Source: Ceratothoa steindachneri (taxonomy: Eukaryota; Arthropoda; Malacostraca; Isopoda; Cymothoidae). Taken from it: DNA of 64,000 nt. Where the stretch lies: the NCBI GenBank assembly GCA_963969495.1, contig OZ018318.1, forward strand, positions 101,960,641 through 102,024,640. The letters are read 5' to 3'. The notes beneath the pieces were generated by a model. That model did not search any database, was not told the DNA's origin, and saw only the letters and a program-made list of their open reading frames with translations. Shown piece by piece: positions 1-12,430 of this stretch. The translations under genes and the position numbers were made by a program. How positions within the stretch are numbered: the stretch's first letter is position 1; the number at the start of each line of letters is the position of its first letter.

Positions 1-662
1 CAGTTTTATTTCAACACTTTGGTTAGAAAACAGTTTCATTTCGACTTACGAATGAAACTGGTTTCCCCGTGAGGCGTACGAATAAAACCGGTTTCCATGC
101 GAGACGTACGAATGAAACCGATTTCACTGCGAGATGTACGAATGAAACTGGTTTCTCTTCGAGACATACCAATGAAACCATTTTCCCTTCGAGACACACG
201 AATGAAACCTATTTCACCGCGAGACGTACGAATGAAATGGGTTTCCCTGCGAGATGTACGAATGAAACCGGTTTCCCTTCGAGACGTATGATGAAACTAG
301 TTTCTCTTAGGGGACGTAAGAAAGAAACTCGTTTCCTTGTGACACGTGCGAGCAAAACTGGTTTCCTAACTAGCCGTACGAATGAACCTGGTTTCCCTGC
401 GACACATACGAATGAAACCGGTTTCCCTTCAAGACGTACGAATGAGACCAGTTTCCCTTCGAGACGTACGAATGAAACCGGTTTCCTTTCGAGACGTACG
501 AATGAAACCGGTTCCCTTTCGAGAAGTACAAATGAAACTGATTTCCCTTTGAGACGTACGAATGAAACTAGTTTCCCACCTTCCTCTGAGAAGGACAAAT
601 AAATCTGATTTCCCTTCGAGGAGGACACATGAAACGGATTTCTTTTCAAGGATTACAAATGA
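1..662. repeat. 30-bp minisatellite, block 1
   Basis: About 20 diverged copies of a 30-bp unit whose core reads ACGAATGAAACCGGTTTCCC followed by TTCGAGACGT. The unit contains the near-palindrome GAAACCGGTTTC. Because the period is a multiple of three, long frames stay open on both strands (177 codons on +, 146 on -). Their translations are only 10-residue repeats such as RRTNETGFPS, so they are not evidence of a gene. Confidence 0.9.
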
Positions 663-1125
663 AGCCCGTTGATACGAACTTAAAATGACTTACCGTTAAC
701 ACACACACACAATAGTTAAAACCCTTAATAGGTTGGAAAGTTAAAATTGAAAAGTGAGACGAGGAAGCGTTGAGGTAGATGAAAATTTGTGTTCGCAGTA
801 GACAAGAAATCGAGAGAGTTAGTCCTTTGATGGCTCGTAGCGTTCTGAATTCATAGTGTAATGGATATAAAAGCCCTTTTTCTCCCCCCAGAAGGGGAGC
901 CCATCATCACTCACAAAATAAACTCAGGATCGAGAGAAGAAACCCTTCCGCCAAAAAACCCTCTCTTTGGCGTGAAAACAAGGTAGCAACTAACCGTTAT
1001 CAGGCTTACAAAATTACATCAAAGTAATATATGTCCAGCGCAGATACAAGACGAAGAAAGACATTTAGACACATGTTAAATAAACAAAATGAGGGTAGAG
1101 AGTCGAATGAAGGGCAGTATGAACC
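663..1125. other. Unassigned spacer
   Basis: Non-coding sequence between two blocks of the same minisatellite. I see a short (CA)n run near 700 but no recognisable gene, RNA or element. Confidence 0.5.
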
Positions 1126-1780
1126 GTTACCATCCGAGACGAAAAACAGAAACCCGCTTCCCTCCGCGAAACAAATTAAACCAATTTCCCTAAAATACGG
1201 AGAAATTTAATCGGTTTTCTTCGAGTTGAGGAGGACAAATGAAACTGTTTTTTCATTCAAGACGGACAAAGGAAACCGGTTTTAATTCGAAATGGACACA
1301 GTTTTCCTCCGAAACGGACAAATCATCCAGTTATCATTCCAGGCGGGCAAATAAAACCAGTTTCTGATCCAGACGAATAAATGAAACCGCTTCTCCTTCA
1401 TAGACGTTCATATAAAACCAGTTTCCTCCGAGACGGACAAATGAAATCGGTTTTCTTTATAGACGCGTAAATAAAACCAGTTTCCTCCGAGACGGACAAA
1501 AGAAACCGAATTCCTTCCGAGACAGACAAATGAGACCAGTTTTCCTGCGAGACGCACAAATGAAACCCGTTTCCCGCAAGACGGTCCAATGAAACCGGTT
1601 TCCATCCGAGTTGGACAAATGAAACACGTTACTCTCAGAGAGTGCAAAAGAAACCAGTTATCCTACGAGAGCGGCAAGTGAAGCCGGTTTCTCTCCCAGA
1701 CATACAATTAAAACCGCTTGCATCCAAGACCGTCAAATGAAACGGTTTTCCTCCGAAGATGGACAAATACAAAAGGTTCT
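1126..1780. repeat. 30-bp minisatellite, block 2
   Basis: More diverged copies of the 30-bp unit seen at 1-662, here with GAGACGGACAAATGAAACC in place of the GAGACGTACGAATGAAACC of block 1. The two blocks probably descend from one array interrupted or eroded at 663-1,125. Short open frames on the minus strand here are repeat artefacts. Confidence 0.85.
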
Positions 1781-2757
1781 TCATTAGGACCATCAGAATC
1801 CTTCTATGCTTCCCTAGGCTTCTCCGGCCTCCAGAGGAAAAGCCTAGTCTTCATTCGCATGCACTGAAGCCCAGCTTTCTGGAATCTAATTGACGCGGGT
1901 CCAAATTAGCAGCTGCGGATCGGACCCCATGTCTCCGGGGAGGGGGGTCCAAATAGCGTGTCATCATCTCACCCGGAATTCATTCCAGACGAGTTAAGAA
2001 TCCGGGGCGAGTGGGAATCAATGGGGTCCTGAATAGTGCCTCCTGGAACGCGAGAAATTCGGGAAATGGAAAGGAATTTATTCAAGTAGCGTGTGGAGCA
2101 TTAGCGGCCATTATTTGCTATTGTGTGGGGCCTCTTCCATGTATCTCCTCGCTTATGCTTTTGTGTATTTGTGTGTTACTTTGCAAAGTAGAGAAATAGG
2201 TAGATAACTAGTTTGTCAGACGTTATTTTAGATCATTGTTAGTTAGATTAATAGTTTATTAGTTAATTTGTTATTTAATAGATGAATAGATAGCCATTGT
2301 GATGATATCCCAAGAAAATTTTACCCTTATTATTATCTGTGTTGTTATTAATGTATCTAAGATTGATTTTGTTATTAATTTGTTGTTGTTATTATTATAT
2401 TGAAGCGTTTTATTACATGGGCTTGTGAAATTAATTTAAATTTAGATATATATAATTAAATATCTCTTTCAATCCATTTCTCAAATTTCAGGAAAGAAAA
2501 CCCCATTAACGATGGATTTAAGGTTTAATTCGGTGGATTTGGATTGCTTTCCTCTGAACAAAAAAGGTATCCACGCCCATTAGGGTGACGTAAGCGTAGA
2601 GATTGAAAAAACGCAAGCCGAGGTAGAGGCTTTGTTAGCTTACTCCTTAAGAGAGGTTTTAAGTTCTCATGTTCAAGTGCCGGTCTTTATGCCAAACAGC
2701 AGCTTCCTAGGGATAAAGAAAAATAAATTGCCTCAGGGAAAATGAAAAATAACCACT
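1781..2757. other. Unassigned; GC-richer patch then AT-rich
   Basis: 1,800-2,050 is noticeably richer in G and C than its surroundings, with a GGGGAGGGGGG run near 1,940. A 62-codon frame at 2,011-2,199 has a hydrophobic C-terminal half but no recognisable family or splice context. 2,200-2,560 is AT-rich. Nothing here is supported as a gene. Confidence 0.4.
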
Positions 2758-2832
2758 CTTCACCGGGATTCGAACCAGCAATCTGTCACATGAAAAGCAG
2801 AGGCTTTATTACCGCTGAACCATGAGGCATAA
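2758..2832 (-). repeat. tRNA-derived sequence (SINE head or tRNA pseudogene)
   Basis: Read on the minus strand it starts GCCTCATGGTTCAGCGG, like a tRNA 5' end with box A. It ends with GGTTCGAATCCCGG, a clean box B/T-arm. The anticodon arm does not fold into a normal 5-bp stem with a 7-nt loop, and the acceptor arms do not pair, so I call it tRNA-derived rather than a tRNA gene. A related minus-strand sequence lies near 25,850. Confidence 0.55.
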
Positions 2833-3655
2833 GGGGAACCAACATGTCTTAAACTTGTTATGTTGCGAGAAGAGACATGATAAATTTAATGCCTAAAATA
2901 CTTTTACCTGATTCCAAGCTATTTCGTTTTTATTGACAAAAAACTTCGTAAACTTTTATGATTCCAAGCCATTTGGTCTGTATTAACTAAAACCTACTAG
3001 AGGCTTTTGATACATGTTAATGTCCATGATATTTCGAGTTAACGACAATTGCTATTAGTCTTTATTGTCTTTTCCCTATACATCTTCTATTTTATTTATT
3101 CCTACCTCCATCCCCTGTGTGGAAATTCCCTCGTTGGTTGCATTTTTTTAATAAATTCCGTTTTCATTAGGGTTTTTTTTCTTTCTTGTCTTTATCTAAC
3201 CTCATGGTTGTAATCCTGAACAGGAAACAGCTCCTGTTCATTTAGGTTCCTTTGAAATAAAAATACGTCTTGAATTCAGGATTAATTTAGTTATTTTCAG
3301 CCACTGTCTGCGTGAAATCTCTCAAAACCACCGTTAATTTCAGGCTTTCAAATTAATTTCGCGTTAATTAGGGCACAAATATCGCCAAATAAGATGAATG
3401 AATGCCTTAGAATGAGAGAAAAGACTTTGATGGAATTATAATGAGGTTTCATCCTTCAAACATGATTCAAACAAGATGTGAGCAGAGATTTAACATGTTT
3501 CAGACACGATCCCAACGAGAAATATTTTTCTCCCTTTAAAGTTCACTTTGCCTTTCCTTAAGAATTTGGGAAAATGCTCTTAAGATGTTAAACTACAGGC
3601 AAATACATGATATTTTTACTCTTGTGCATTTTTTTATAAATCTTCGTTTTTCGGG
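2833..3655. other. Unassigned AT-rich sequence
   Basis: No open frame, RNA fold or repeat that I can support. Confidence 0.4.
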
Positions 3656-3692
3656 TGGTTAGTTAGGTTAGGTTAGGTTAAGTTAGGTTAAG
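3656..3692 (+). repeat. Interstitial TTAGG telomere-type repeat
   Basis: A short run of TTAGG units with two TTAAG variants. TTAGG is the ancestral arthropod telomere repeat, so this is a phylogenetic hint and a possible scar of break repair or of a telomere-associated insertion. It is far too short to be a functional telomere. Confidence 0.75.
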
Positions 3693-5640
3693 TAATGATA
3701 AACTTACCTCCATTGGTATTGGCGTAAGAAGATCGAATGTAGGAATAATTCACATGAAACACAGGATTGGCAAAATCTGCGCTCTAGTGCCGTAAGGCAT
3801 TACTGAAACCTGATTGGTTGGATTTGAAAGAAGATGAGTTCTTATTTACCCAGAGAGCATAAAATCAACCATCCGAGCATTACAAAATATTTGGCGGTCA
3901 TTTAAAAATGGTGCAATTAAGTATCCCACTTGGGATATTTGGGCGCTAAAGGGTCAACTTTCTTTTCGCGTTTCGTTTAATTTTTGCTTTGTCTTTTAAC
4001 AAAGTGGTTTACACTTGTTATTTTAATGATCACTTAAATGTATATGATTTTTTGATCGTTTTATCATTTTATTTTTTAATATCATTTTACATCCTAGTTA
4101 AATATATGTGCTCTTTCCCACTCACTTCTTACTATCTCTGGATTTACCCCTACGTTTTTACATATTTACTTATATTTCTTTTTACTTTTCCGCAGTATTA
4201 TCTACGAAGGTAATGAACTCAAAAGTGGTTGCCCTTGTGATACGAAATGGAGATGAGAGCTAGTTACATACACCAAAATATATGACATGACATTTATCCT
4301 TAATTACTGGCACCATAAATACCTGTGTTAGAATTACATAACCAGAAGGTGAATGCCAAAAATAAAATGGGAGCAATTGGAGCAGTCACTTAAGCCCTTA
4401 TTAACCAGTAAAGATTAGCCCATCTTTACATCAGGGTAGGTCGTTACTAACAGGCTAAACTCGGTTGGCGGAAGTAATAAAACAATCTTATTTAAGGAGC
4501 ATAAGATGCTGATTTACCTAACCAAACAAACCGGTAAATATATACAATTAATACAATATGCGATACTTACATAGTAGTTCGAATGCCTCATACTGGGATT
4601 AGCCAAAGTGTTTATTTTCCATAAAAGATAGTAAAGGTGATGAAAGCTCTCAACTTTAACCTTTACATACTTCTCAGCAGTTACACCATCTGACTCTTTT
4701 CTTCAAAGCGAATTCACATGCCAGGTGAGCGTTTGAGAAGCGTTGTTTTTTCAGACCCAAACTTGCCATCTGATCGAGAGCATCAACCGCTGATCTCCCT
4801 AAATCGGAGCAATCTTTCATTTCCTCCTTAAATAAGCCAATTGCTTCTCATTGCCTTTCTTCCACAGTGGTTTTCTAGTCAGGTTGTTTAGGATTAGGAT
4901 GACTATCAAATTTGGCCGCGTTCTCACTAGACAAATAGTAAAGATGTAGGTACTTAGAGGATAGGCTGCAACCAGACATTCTAAGAATAGTGTCCTAATT
5001 GACTCTGCCTGTTGCTGGGGCTTTTCTGTTCAGCTTTCTAATTGTAGTATTTTCTCGCATATGTGCTTATGTCCAGTTTTTTTTCATATGTCTAAGCCAT
5101 GCTCTTGTTTTTCTTCTGGGGAATTAGGTATATTTGAAACTCCTCCTGGCTCTTCTTTGATGGAAACAGCCTCTTCTCATAGAACACATTAATCTCAAAA
5201 TTCTTATTTTGATTGCTTGGGTTTCCTTCTAACTAAGCGACCATGCAAAACTTATATCAGCATGTATGTAGTATATGTAGTTTGTAATAGTGTCACACGT
5301 AAAAGCGATCTAGACTTCAAATGATAATAATTGAAAATGTATTCGGTATTTTTTCCTTATGTAAACGTGATTTCTTTTTAAACCCTCAATGAATATTAAA
5401 ATTTGGGGAAAATTGGCCTTAAAATGGTAATGCTGTATCGATGTTGGTGATGGTAACCAAACTTACTTTTGCGCAAGACAAGTGAATTAATCAAATGTTA
5501 TAATCATTGAATCGAACAATAAATCTATTAAAATCCAATAATAAAAAAATCCATTACACGAAACAACAAATGTTATTCCCAAGGACCGGTTCTCTCTCCG
5601 CGCCCCCTCCATTTGTCTTCAAGCACAGTTGAGCTTCAGA
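3693..5640. other. Unassigned AT-rich sequence
   Basis: The only frame of note is 74 codons at 3,989-4,213, hydrophobic and AT-driven, with no recognisable family. I see no gene, RNA or element in this stretch. Confidence 0.4.
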
Positions 5641-5924
5641 TCTCGCTGTTCGAACAACTTTTTTTTTAATTAATTGTAAATTTGGTGATCGTGAGAGGAT
5701 ATGGAATTAAATGATGTAGCGCAACTCTGTGATTGTCGAAAATTTGTCACTTTTTCTCTGAACGAACTTTGATATGCGCTTTAGCGCCATCCGGAATCAA
5801 CCAAAACTAATTGAGTATATTGTGATAATCGTGCCGAAGTTCCGGAATATTTTTTTCCTTATTGATGTTCAGGTAGAGTTTCATTTATGTTATTGTAAAA
5901 CAAGAGTAATAAGGCTACCATTCT

Positions 5925-6200
5925 CGTGCAACTTGTTTTGAAACAAAACCGTTTCAAAATGTTTCAACAATTCCAAAATATTTCGACAGTAAGGCTTAAA
6001 TTACGGCAATAACGTTAAAAAATCCACTATTTTTAATATATTTTATTAGTAAACGTCCTATCGAGTTTAATTATAAATAAATATACCCCAAACACTTTAT
6101 CTTTCATCATATAATATATTCAAATGTTACTCTCTGAACGAATTTCAGCGTAAAGTGTGACATGACTAATCGTGGCAAATTTATTGTCCGTCCCGATAAC
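5925..6200 (-). repeat. Interspersed repeat family R1, copy 1 (inverted)
   Basis: The reverse complement of this stretch aligns with 21,245-21,440. Shared blocks include GGGTATATTT, TTACTGTCGAAA, and TTTTGTTTCAAAACA, in the same order. The outer part carries GTGACATGACTAAT, also present at the far end of copy 2 (near 21,710). The shared end motif suggests a non-autonomous element with inverted ends, but I cannot fix both termini of this copy. Confidence 0.6.
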
Positions 6201-6399
6201 CAGTGATAGGTATTTTAATTTATTCTTGCTTAGATTTTGATATTCACATATCGCATGTCTTGATTTCTACTCAGAACCATTAACCCTCTCCCCCCATTAC
6301 TCTCGCTAATTTTCAAGCCATTTACCTACATACAGGTCTTCATTCTAGACGACAAAGAACTGCTTCTTCCCTTTCTGCCACCGATGCTGGCTCGTCTGC
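6201..6399. other. Unassigned
   Basis: No feature supported. Confidence 0.4.
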
Positions 6400-6665
6400 A
6401 CAACCAATAATGAATAGAACCTGGGAAAGCTTCCCTAGTTTGCTCTGAAGTGGACCTCTTGCTTGCATTAGACTTCTAGCGTCGAGGTACCTGATTCAAT
6501 CCCAACCGAGAGCGGACACAAACCTCAACACACGTAGAGATCTGGCCACCGATTGAAGCCTGAGCTATTTACCCCAACGGGGTTATGTAGATCTTACACA
6601 TGTCATTACAGACATAACCGATCCCAACATCTCTATCTTTCCTCTCTTGTCTCACAGTATAGCGT
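6400..6665 (+). mobile_element. tRNA-derived SINE (family S1), copy 1
   Basis: A degraded tRNA-like head ends in GATTCAATCCCAACC, a box B variant. It is followed by GGACACAAAC and a body with GTAGATCTTACA. The same order (box B, GGACACAAAC, GTAGATCTTACAG) is seen in the better preserved copy at 26,517-26,990. The GGACACAAAAC part also occurs at 18,600-18,737. Confidence 0.6.
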
Positions 6666-7200
6666 GTCGAGAAGTGCAAACGACGAACGGTTTAAAAGGT
6701 TCGCTTGAATGAGTCTCCTTTGAGACTCAGGAAGATGTTCGCAACTCGCCGACGCTACTTTCCTTCTTTATTTTTTTCTCGCCTCTTTTCCTACATTCTT
6801 TTATCAAAAATTATGCCCATACCCAGGAGGGGGGGGAGTTACCCCTTGAATAACATTTCCAAGCAGCGTTCGTCGTCCTCAATTCTTCAAAATACGCCCC
6901 TTTACTAGAAGGGGGATGTGTAACGCACCAAGAAGTACAAGCGAACGGTTTAAAAGCTTCGCTTAAATGAGACTTTTGAAACTCGGGATGGTACAGTATA
7001 TATGCCGTTCACCCACAGTGATCCGGCGACGCAGGAAGCTGTTCGCAACTTACCTACACTACTATCCTTCTTTATTTTTTCTTCGCCCTTTTTACTACAC
7101 CCCTCTATCTACAGTGCCTTCAACACAAAGTCTTCTCTGTTCTAAGAGATCCTACGGGTAGGTAATTGTACCCAAATGTCCCTGACGCGGACCGGACACC
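6666..7200 (+). repeat. Diverged local duplication (about 250 bp, two copies)
   Basis: Two related units lie side by side. Each opens with CGAACGGTTTAAAAG and CTTCGCTTRAATGAG, then has GAAGATGTTCGCAACT-like or GAAGCTGTTCGCAACT sequence and a pyrimidine tract with CTTCTTTATTTTTTC. The short frames at 6,705-6,908 and 6,967-7,161 are the same segment in the two copies and look non-coding. The 111-codon frame at 7,166-7,501 has no recognisable family. Confidence 0.6.
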
Positions 7201-7451
7201 CCTTCACCCAGGAGGGGACAAAGATTCCTTCTTACCTGATCATCCGTGGATGTCAAGAACACTGACGCTTCCCGACACTTCCCGACACTTTTCCCAATTA
7301 CGGCCCTACGTAGAGGCTGTAATCCGCTTTAGGACCATTAGAATTGGAGTAGAGAAGTTCAGAGTGTGTGAAAGAGGAGAAAAAGTGGGTATAACTCAAG
7401 TATCATTTAGAGGCGTGATTATTTTCTATACTAAATGTATCTATGTTAAAA

Positions 7452-8308
7452 CAATGTTTCCCAACCTGTTTCTTTCTGGGACTCACTATAACATTACATA
7501 AAAACGTATTCCTTCCGGGGGTAAAAAAAAGAAAAAAATGATAACTATTTTTAATATTGTAATCTTAATTATTGAGTATAAAAGAATCAAACTTATTTAT
7601 TGACCACAAAAGAATAAACACAAAAATTCCTCTTGGCCTATTCAGACATCGCAACTAAAACAGAAACTAGTGTGTCAATCACAACTTACCACAGATAGCA
7701 ACGACAAGTGAGTTGAAGCGATTGAAGTAAAGCAGCCAATGAACTCATTTTTATCTCACTTGATCTATCTGTTCGTTACCAAGTTGCCATTTAGCAAAAT
7801 TATAAAAAAAACATGGCAACTCATTGTCAAAAAAATATTCTTGGATTCTTCGCCTACGTTCTACCAAATTTTTTACATGGCCCCACCGGTGATGAGTACC
7901 CATTAGCGAATCCAGGATAAAAATTGAGGGGGCCTAACCTGAATTCCTCTCTCTGAGTAGTCTAAGAAAAGGCCAGTGATGATGATTAATAAGGGTTATC
8001 TTACACAACATTGATAACACCATCTCATAAAGGAGTGAGCACCAACTCTCTCAGATCCGAAATTTTTTCCCACACATCATAAAATTATCTATTTTAGACA
8101 TGTATTATATAAGATATTTTAGATCATAACATTAAAAAAAGATTTTGTGTGTATTCTATATTATTAGATATTTTTATCAATAGCAGAATATAAATATGGC
8201 TTAAAAAAGAAATATAAACATAAACGGTTCTGAAGTTTGGGGACTTATGACCCCTAGCTTCCCCCATGGATCTGCGCTTGTGTGTACTCCCCACTTTGCG
8301 AATTACTG
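7452..8308. mobile_element. Probable non-autonomous hAT-type element
   Basis: The left end reads CAATGTTTCCCAACCTG. The right end, reverse-complemented, reads CAGTAATTCGCAAAGTGGGG. Both are typical of hAT termini (CAGNG-like start, then a purine/pyrimidine-rich arm). The 8 bp outside are TGTTAAAA on the left and GGTTAAAG on the right, matching at 6 of 8 positions, as expected for an aged 8-bp target duplication. The interior holds GGGGACTTATGACCCC and no transposase. Confidence 0.45.
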
Positions 8309-9239
8309 GGTTAAAGATATATCCCTAAGATTACCACGTTAATTCAAGGTTTCTTCCCAAAAAAAATGGCGCTATAGAATTGTTGGGAGATCGATAAATA
8401 CAAAAATAAGACAACCAATGTAAATAAAACACCTCCTCTCACAGGAGAGTTGTGCTCTCCCCAAGCCTTTAGAGACTAAAGTACGCTTCCCTTTATTCAG
8501 GCAATCTCTATTCATCTTCACTGCCTCTGAGAAAGGCCGGATTCTAAGAAATCACTTCTTGATCTTTTGTATCAATCTAAGACATCTTCTGTCTATCTTT
8601 CTCCGTTGTCGCATGGTATTAACTTCTTTTTTTTTACCTCACAAACGAACCACTGTAGGGAGGGTTTTTTTATGTACCTAAGAACCTTTCCATTTTCCTG
8701 GATATAATCTAGGCTCCAAAAGGACCCCAAGGGGTTTTCCGGGTCTTTATATATCTTCTAAGTTCCCCGGGGTCTACGAAACAAGCCCTCACTAAGTAGA
8801 CCATGACATTAAATCGGCTCAGAACAAAAAGGCTATCAAATATTCCTGAAAAATTGGTTGTCATATATAAATATATTTTCCTGAAGTAAATATATTATAT
8901 TCACCTAAATCTCCTCAAATGAACTGTAAATTTCTTATTAAGGATAGAAAGTCTCATGTGTATGTATGAGTGTATATATGTATATTAAACCCAACATGAG
9001 TATTCAGGTATGAGAGGATCCCTAAATGTATGCATACATATCTGCGTGGACGAACGTGTCTAAAATCCTTGTTTGTAGGAATGTTTGCATAGGTAAGAGG
9101 GTGTTTGTGCGAAGTGACATACGTTGATGTGTATGACTCTCTGAGAGATGAGCCTACTTTAGTAACAGGGAGTACAAATTGCAACTGCGTGACACGTTCC
9201 TTGGGCTAGGATGCTGATGTTTGGCTAATCGAACGACCA
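8309..9239. other. Unassigned
   Basis: AT-rich with short self-complementary stretches (for example TCTCACAGGAGAG near 8,437). A 76-codon minus-strand frame at 8,954-9,184 is threonine/histidine-rich and unrecognised. Nothing is supported as a gene. Confidence 0.4.
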
Positions 9240-9705
9240 AGTCCAGATATTTGCATGAGAGTACCAGTGAGCACTAAGGGTTCTAAAGTACCAGTGAGCA
9301 CTAATGAGAATAGAGTACCAGTGGGCACTGATGAAAATAGAGCACCAGTGAAAACTAATGAGAATAAAGTACAAGTGAGAACTACTGAATATTGAGACCA
9401 GTGAGCTAATGGCTCTAGAGTATCAGTGAGCACCAATGAGTATAGAGTAGTAGTAAGCACTAATAAGTCATAAATACAAGTAAGCATTAATGAGTATAGA
9501 GTACCATTGAGCACTACTGAGTCTAGAGTACCAGTTAACACTAATTTGAAAAGAGTATAAGTCAGTTTAATGATTCAAGAGGACCAGTGAGTACAAATCA
9601 TTTAAGAGTGTCACTGAGAACTAATGAGTTAAGAGTATCAGTAAGGAAAATATGTCACTAGTACCAGTGATCACTAATGAATCAAAAGTATGAGTCAGGA
9701 GAACT
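9240..9705. repeat. 27-bp minisatellite
   Basis: Degenerate tandem copies of AGAGTACCAGTGAGCACTAA plus TGAGTAT. The 27-bp period keeps a 111-codon minus-strand frame open (9,206-9,541) with the repeat LVLTGTLFS, which is a repeat artefact. Confidence 0.85.
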
Positions 9706-9719
9706 AGTCTGTCCAAAAC

Positions 9720-10325
9720 ACTAAACAGATAGAAGTAGTAGAGGGAGACAGACAGCCAGGAAGAAAGTTAAACGAAACGACAGATGGAAAGAGACGCAGA
9801 AAAAGAGACAGATGAATAGATAGGGAGAGGGAGAGGCAGATTCATAGAAAGTTGGACAGAAAATCAGACAAACGAACGAGCAGATAAGCAGACAAGGAGG
9901 ACAGATGAAAGAAGAGGCAAACAGTGAAAAAAGGAACAAATAGGCAGAGAGGGACAGACAGTCATACAGACAGGCAGCAATGGAGACATTCGGATGGACT
10001 GACGAAAAGAGAGACATATGAACACAAAGATAAAGGTCAGACTGAAGGGCAGATGTACAGACAATCATACAGACAGGCAGCAATTCAAACATTCGGACGG
10101 AGAGATGAAAGGAGAGAAAGATGAACACAAGGATAAAGGACAGACATAAAGAAAGATGAACAGACAGTCATACAGACAGACAGCAAAGCAGACATTCGGA
10201 CGGACAGATGGAAAGAGAGACAGACGATCACAGGCAGAGAGAGAGAGAGACAGACTGACAAAAAGTACATAAAATCAGAGGAAGATACGCAACTACGAGT
10301 ATATGGACTAGCAGGCAAAGAAAAT
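9720..10325. repeat. 103-bp higher-order purine-rich minisatellite
   Basis: The motif TCATACAGACAGGCAGCAA recurs at 9,962, 10,065 and 10,168, giving a 103-bp period. It is built from simpler CAGACAGA-like blocks. Each unit also has ACATTCGGAYGGA and GAACACAARGATAAAGG. One strand is almost pyrimidine-free, so it could form unusual DNA structure. Frames on either strand are repeat shadows. Confidence 0.85.
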
Positions 10326-12254
10326 AGGATATAGACGAATAGAAAGGCCGAATTGATTTATTCATGAATTCATTTGTTTATTTTATTTATCCACCAAACC
10401 TACTAGATTTATTTGAAAAGGTAGTTAGTGGTGAAACAATTGAAGGTGGTGCGATGTAAAATTGTGGGAAGGGGTAAATGGTCCCCAGAAAAGAGACTAT
10501 TTGAGAGTTATGAATGGAGGGAATGCGCACCGCACCTATCCTGAACTTGTCAAGACTCTGCAACATAAACCACTTCCCAATGTTGGAAGTGGGGCAAAAT
10601 AAAGTAAAAACTACAAAAATGAACAAAAAAATGGATTTTTTTTTACCTAACGAAAAATCTGATTGTTTATCCAATAATATTTCCATCTGTCCTTTGTCTA
10701 TTTTCATATCTCTATGTATGTATGTTTTCTATCTCTGAAGGACCATACATAATCAACCATCCAAATGGGATGAAATGTTAAAAAGCGTCCAATTTGTTCC
10801 AGGTTGTGAAGGTTGGGTTGGAAAAGGAGCAACTAAGCTTGACTTATACTTCCTCTCAGGGCGTCGCGTCACCTTATTAGAAAACGCTGTGGATTTATGG
10901 GTCTCACGAGGATTGAATTCGTAGGCCGAAAGTCCAATGTGATTATTTGGGCTTCTTTTTAAAGGTCCCTGCCGGTTTTTCGGATGTCAGTAATAAAGTC
11001 ACGCCAGAACTTTCTATGCGATATTTATTGCTTCTATGCCTTGAGTTTCTTTCCAGTTCTTTCTTACCCTCAAGTGATGCTTCATCACGAAGGTATATTC
11101 GTTTTGTAGTATATATAAACGTTTTGTTCCATTTTAAGATATTGGGGTTCCTTTGATATACTGTGAACTTGTTCCAGATGTTGGAGGAAAATCTTACTGA
11201 GAAGAATATTAGATTAATTCTCGAGACCATTGATTTTCGGGAAGGGTTTAACTATGGGGACGTGGATTAGAGGTTTGTTGAGTGAATGATTGGGTGTGTT
11301 GATAGATAAGTTGTCTCTCAATTTCCACCGAATGGATTTTGTGTTTGGGAGTTCACGGTGTTTTCGGATAATCCCTGTAGAAACTTTGAATAGTGAGAAA
11401 AGAATTATGGAAATACAGCTAAATTAATAAATTAATTACATATACTCTATCACATACGAGGGAAAATTAAAAGTTTTCTCTTAAGAACTTTGGCAATTCA
11501 ATCAAAATTTATTCCCATTCGACGCCGTAGGAAGAAATTCCGCGTTTGGAATGTTTGAATAATTACACGTAGTCACATTTTAAAAGAAATCCTCTGTAAT
11601 TTCACGCAGGCATCAGTATTCATACATTAAGAGAAATTTCATATGATTATATGTAGTAATTTCGGAAAAAATTATCCAATGTTTTTCGCATTTTATTTAC
11701 AATATATATTTTTTTATATTTATTGAAATTCCTTACCACTTAGGGACAGTTATATGCTTTTAAAAAAATTAGTAATTCAAATGCAATTTCAATCCTTTAC
11801 AACTTTGAGGGTGGTCGATTGATAAATACAGGGAGGAAACAAGAGGTGTAGTCTGCTATTTACAGATGATTTTAAATAAGTAGATCTATTATTAATTAAT
11901 TACTTTTTGTAAGTTCTTTCAGGATTTATTGAATTTTTTGAAACAAAATGTAAATTAATAAAAACAACACCCGTTTAGAAATATGAAGCACTTGTGTATC
12001 TAGATAGAAGCGAGAAGACAGGTGGGCGATGTTTACGAAATAATCAACCTTTTTTTGAGAAGATCTGGGTGCTTGAAAGTTAGCTACCAAACGGCTTACC
12101 AAGGCAGCCAGTTGTCTCCCAAGAGTGAGGACTACCCCGCCCCAATCAGTGAGGACTCCAACACTCCTTAAGGACAAGATGAACAAAATCAGGCGGAATG
12201 CAACGGAGGAGTGTCAGAGAACTTGCTGAGCTGAAACTTCCTGCATTCAAGATA
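10326..12254. other. Unassigned
   Basis: Several 60-106-codon frames overlap on both strands (for example 10,387-10,707 minus and 10,943-11,230 minus) without a recognisable family, conserved motif or splice context. The interval 11,400-11,950 is very AT-rich. I see no supported gene. Confidence 0.4.
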
Positions 12255-12430
12255 GTTTAAGGACAGCGGTAGTATGGGCCACCGCACCGACCCATCCGTC
12301 CGGTAACCCGGTTCACATGCCGTTCAAGACTCGCGGGGCAGATAAGGGTGTTGGTCCTCTCCTCCTTCCCACCCCTACTGGCGGGGACCTCCTTATCGAC
12401 CCCCACCCCCATCTAAGCGTCCTTAGGATA
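12255..12430 (-). mobile_element. LINE 5'-end fragment, opposite orientation
   Basis: The reverse complement matches 13,385-13,535, the start of the LINE described next. The best block is TTACCGGACGGATGGGT (RC of 12,290-12,306). It continues through GCGGTG and outward through the GGTGGG-rich stretch. Identity fades below about 12,255. The two 5' ends therefore point away from a 1-kb AT-rich centre that contains a (TA)n array. Confidence 0.6.

Noticed and set aside
69..649. Opposed long open frames (177 codons on +, 146 on -)
   Set aside because: Both are translations of a 30-bp minisatellite whose period is divisible by three; the proteins are pure 10-residue repeats.
2758..2832. A functional tRNA gene
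   Set aside because: Box A and box B are recognisable but the anticodon and acceptor arms do not pair.
9206..9541. 111-codon minus-strand frame with LVLTGTLFS repeats
   Set aside because: A 27-bp minisatellite in frame; no other evidence of coding.
9720..10325. CRISPR-like array of spaced repeats
   Set aside because: The 103-bp units are similar throughout, without unique spacers, and the sequence is eukaryotic.
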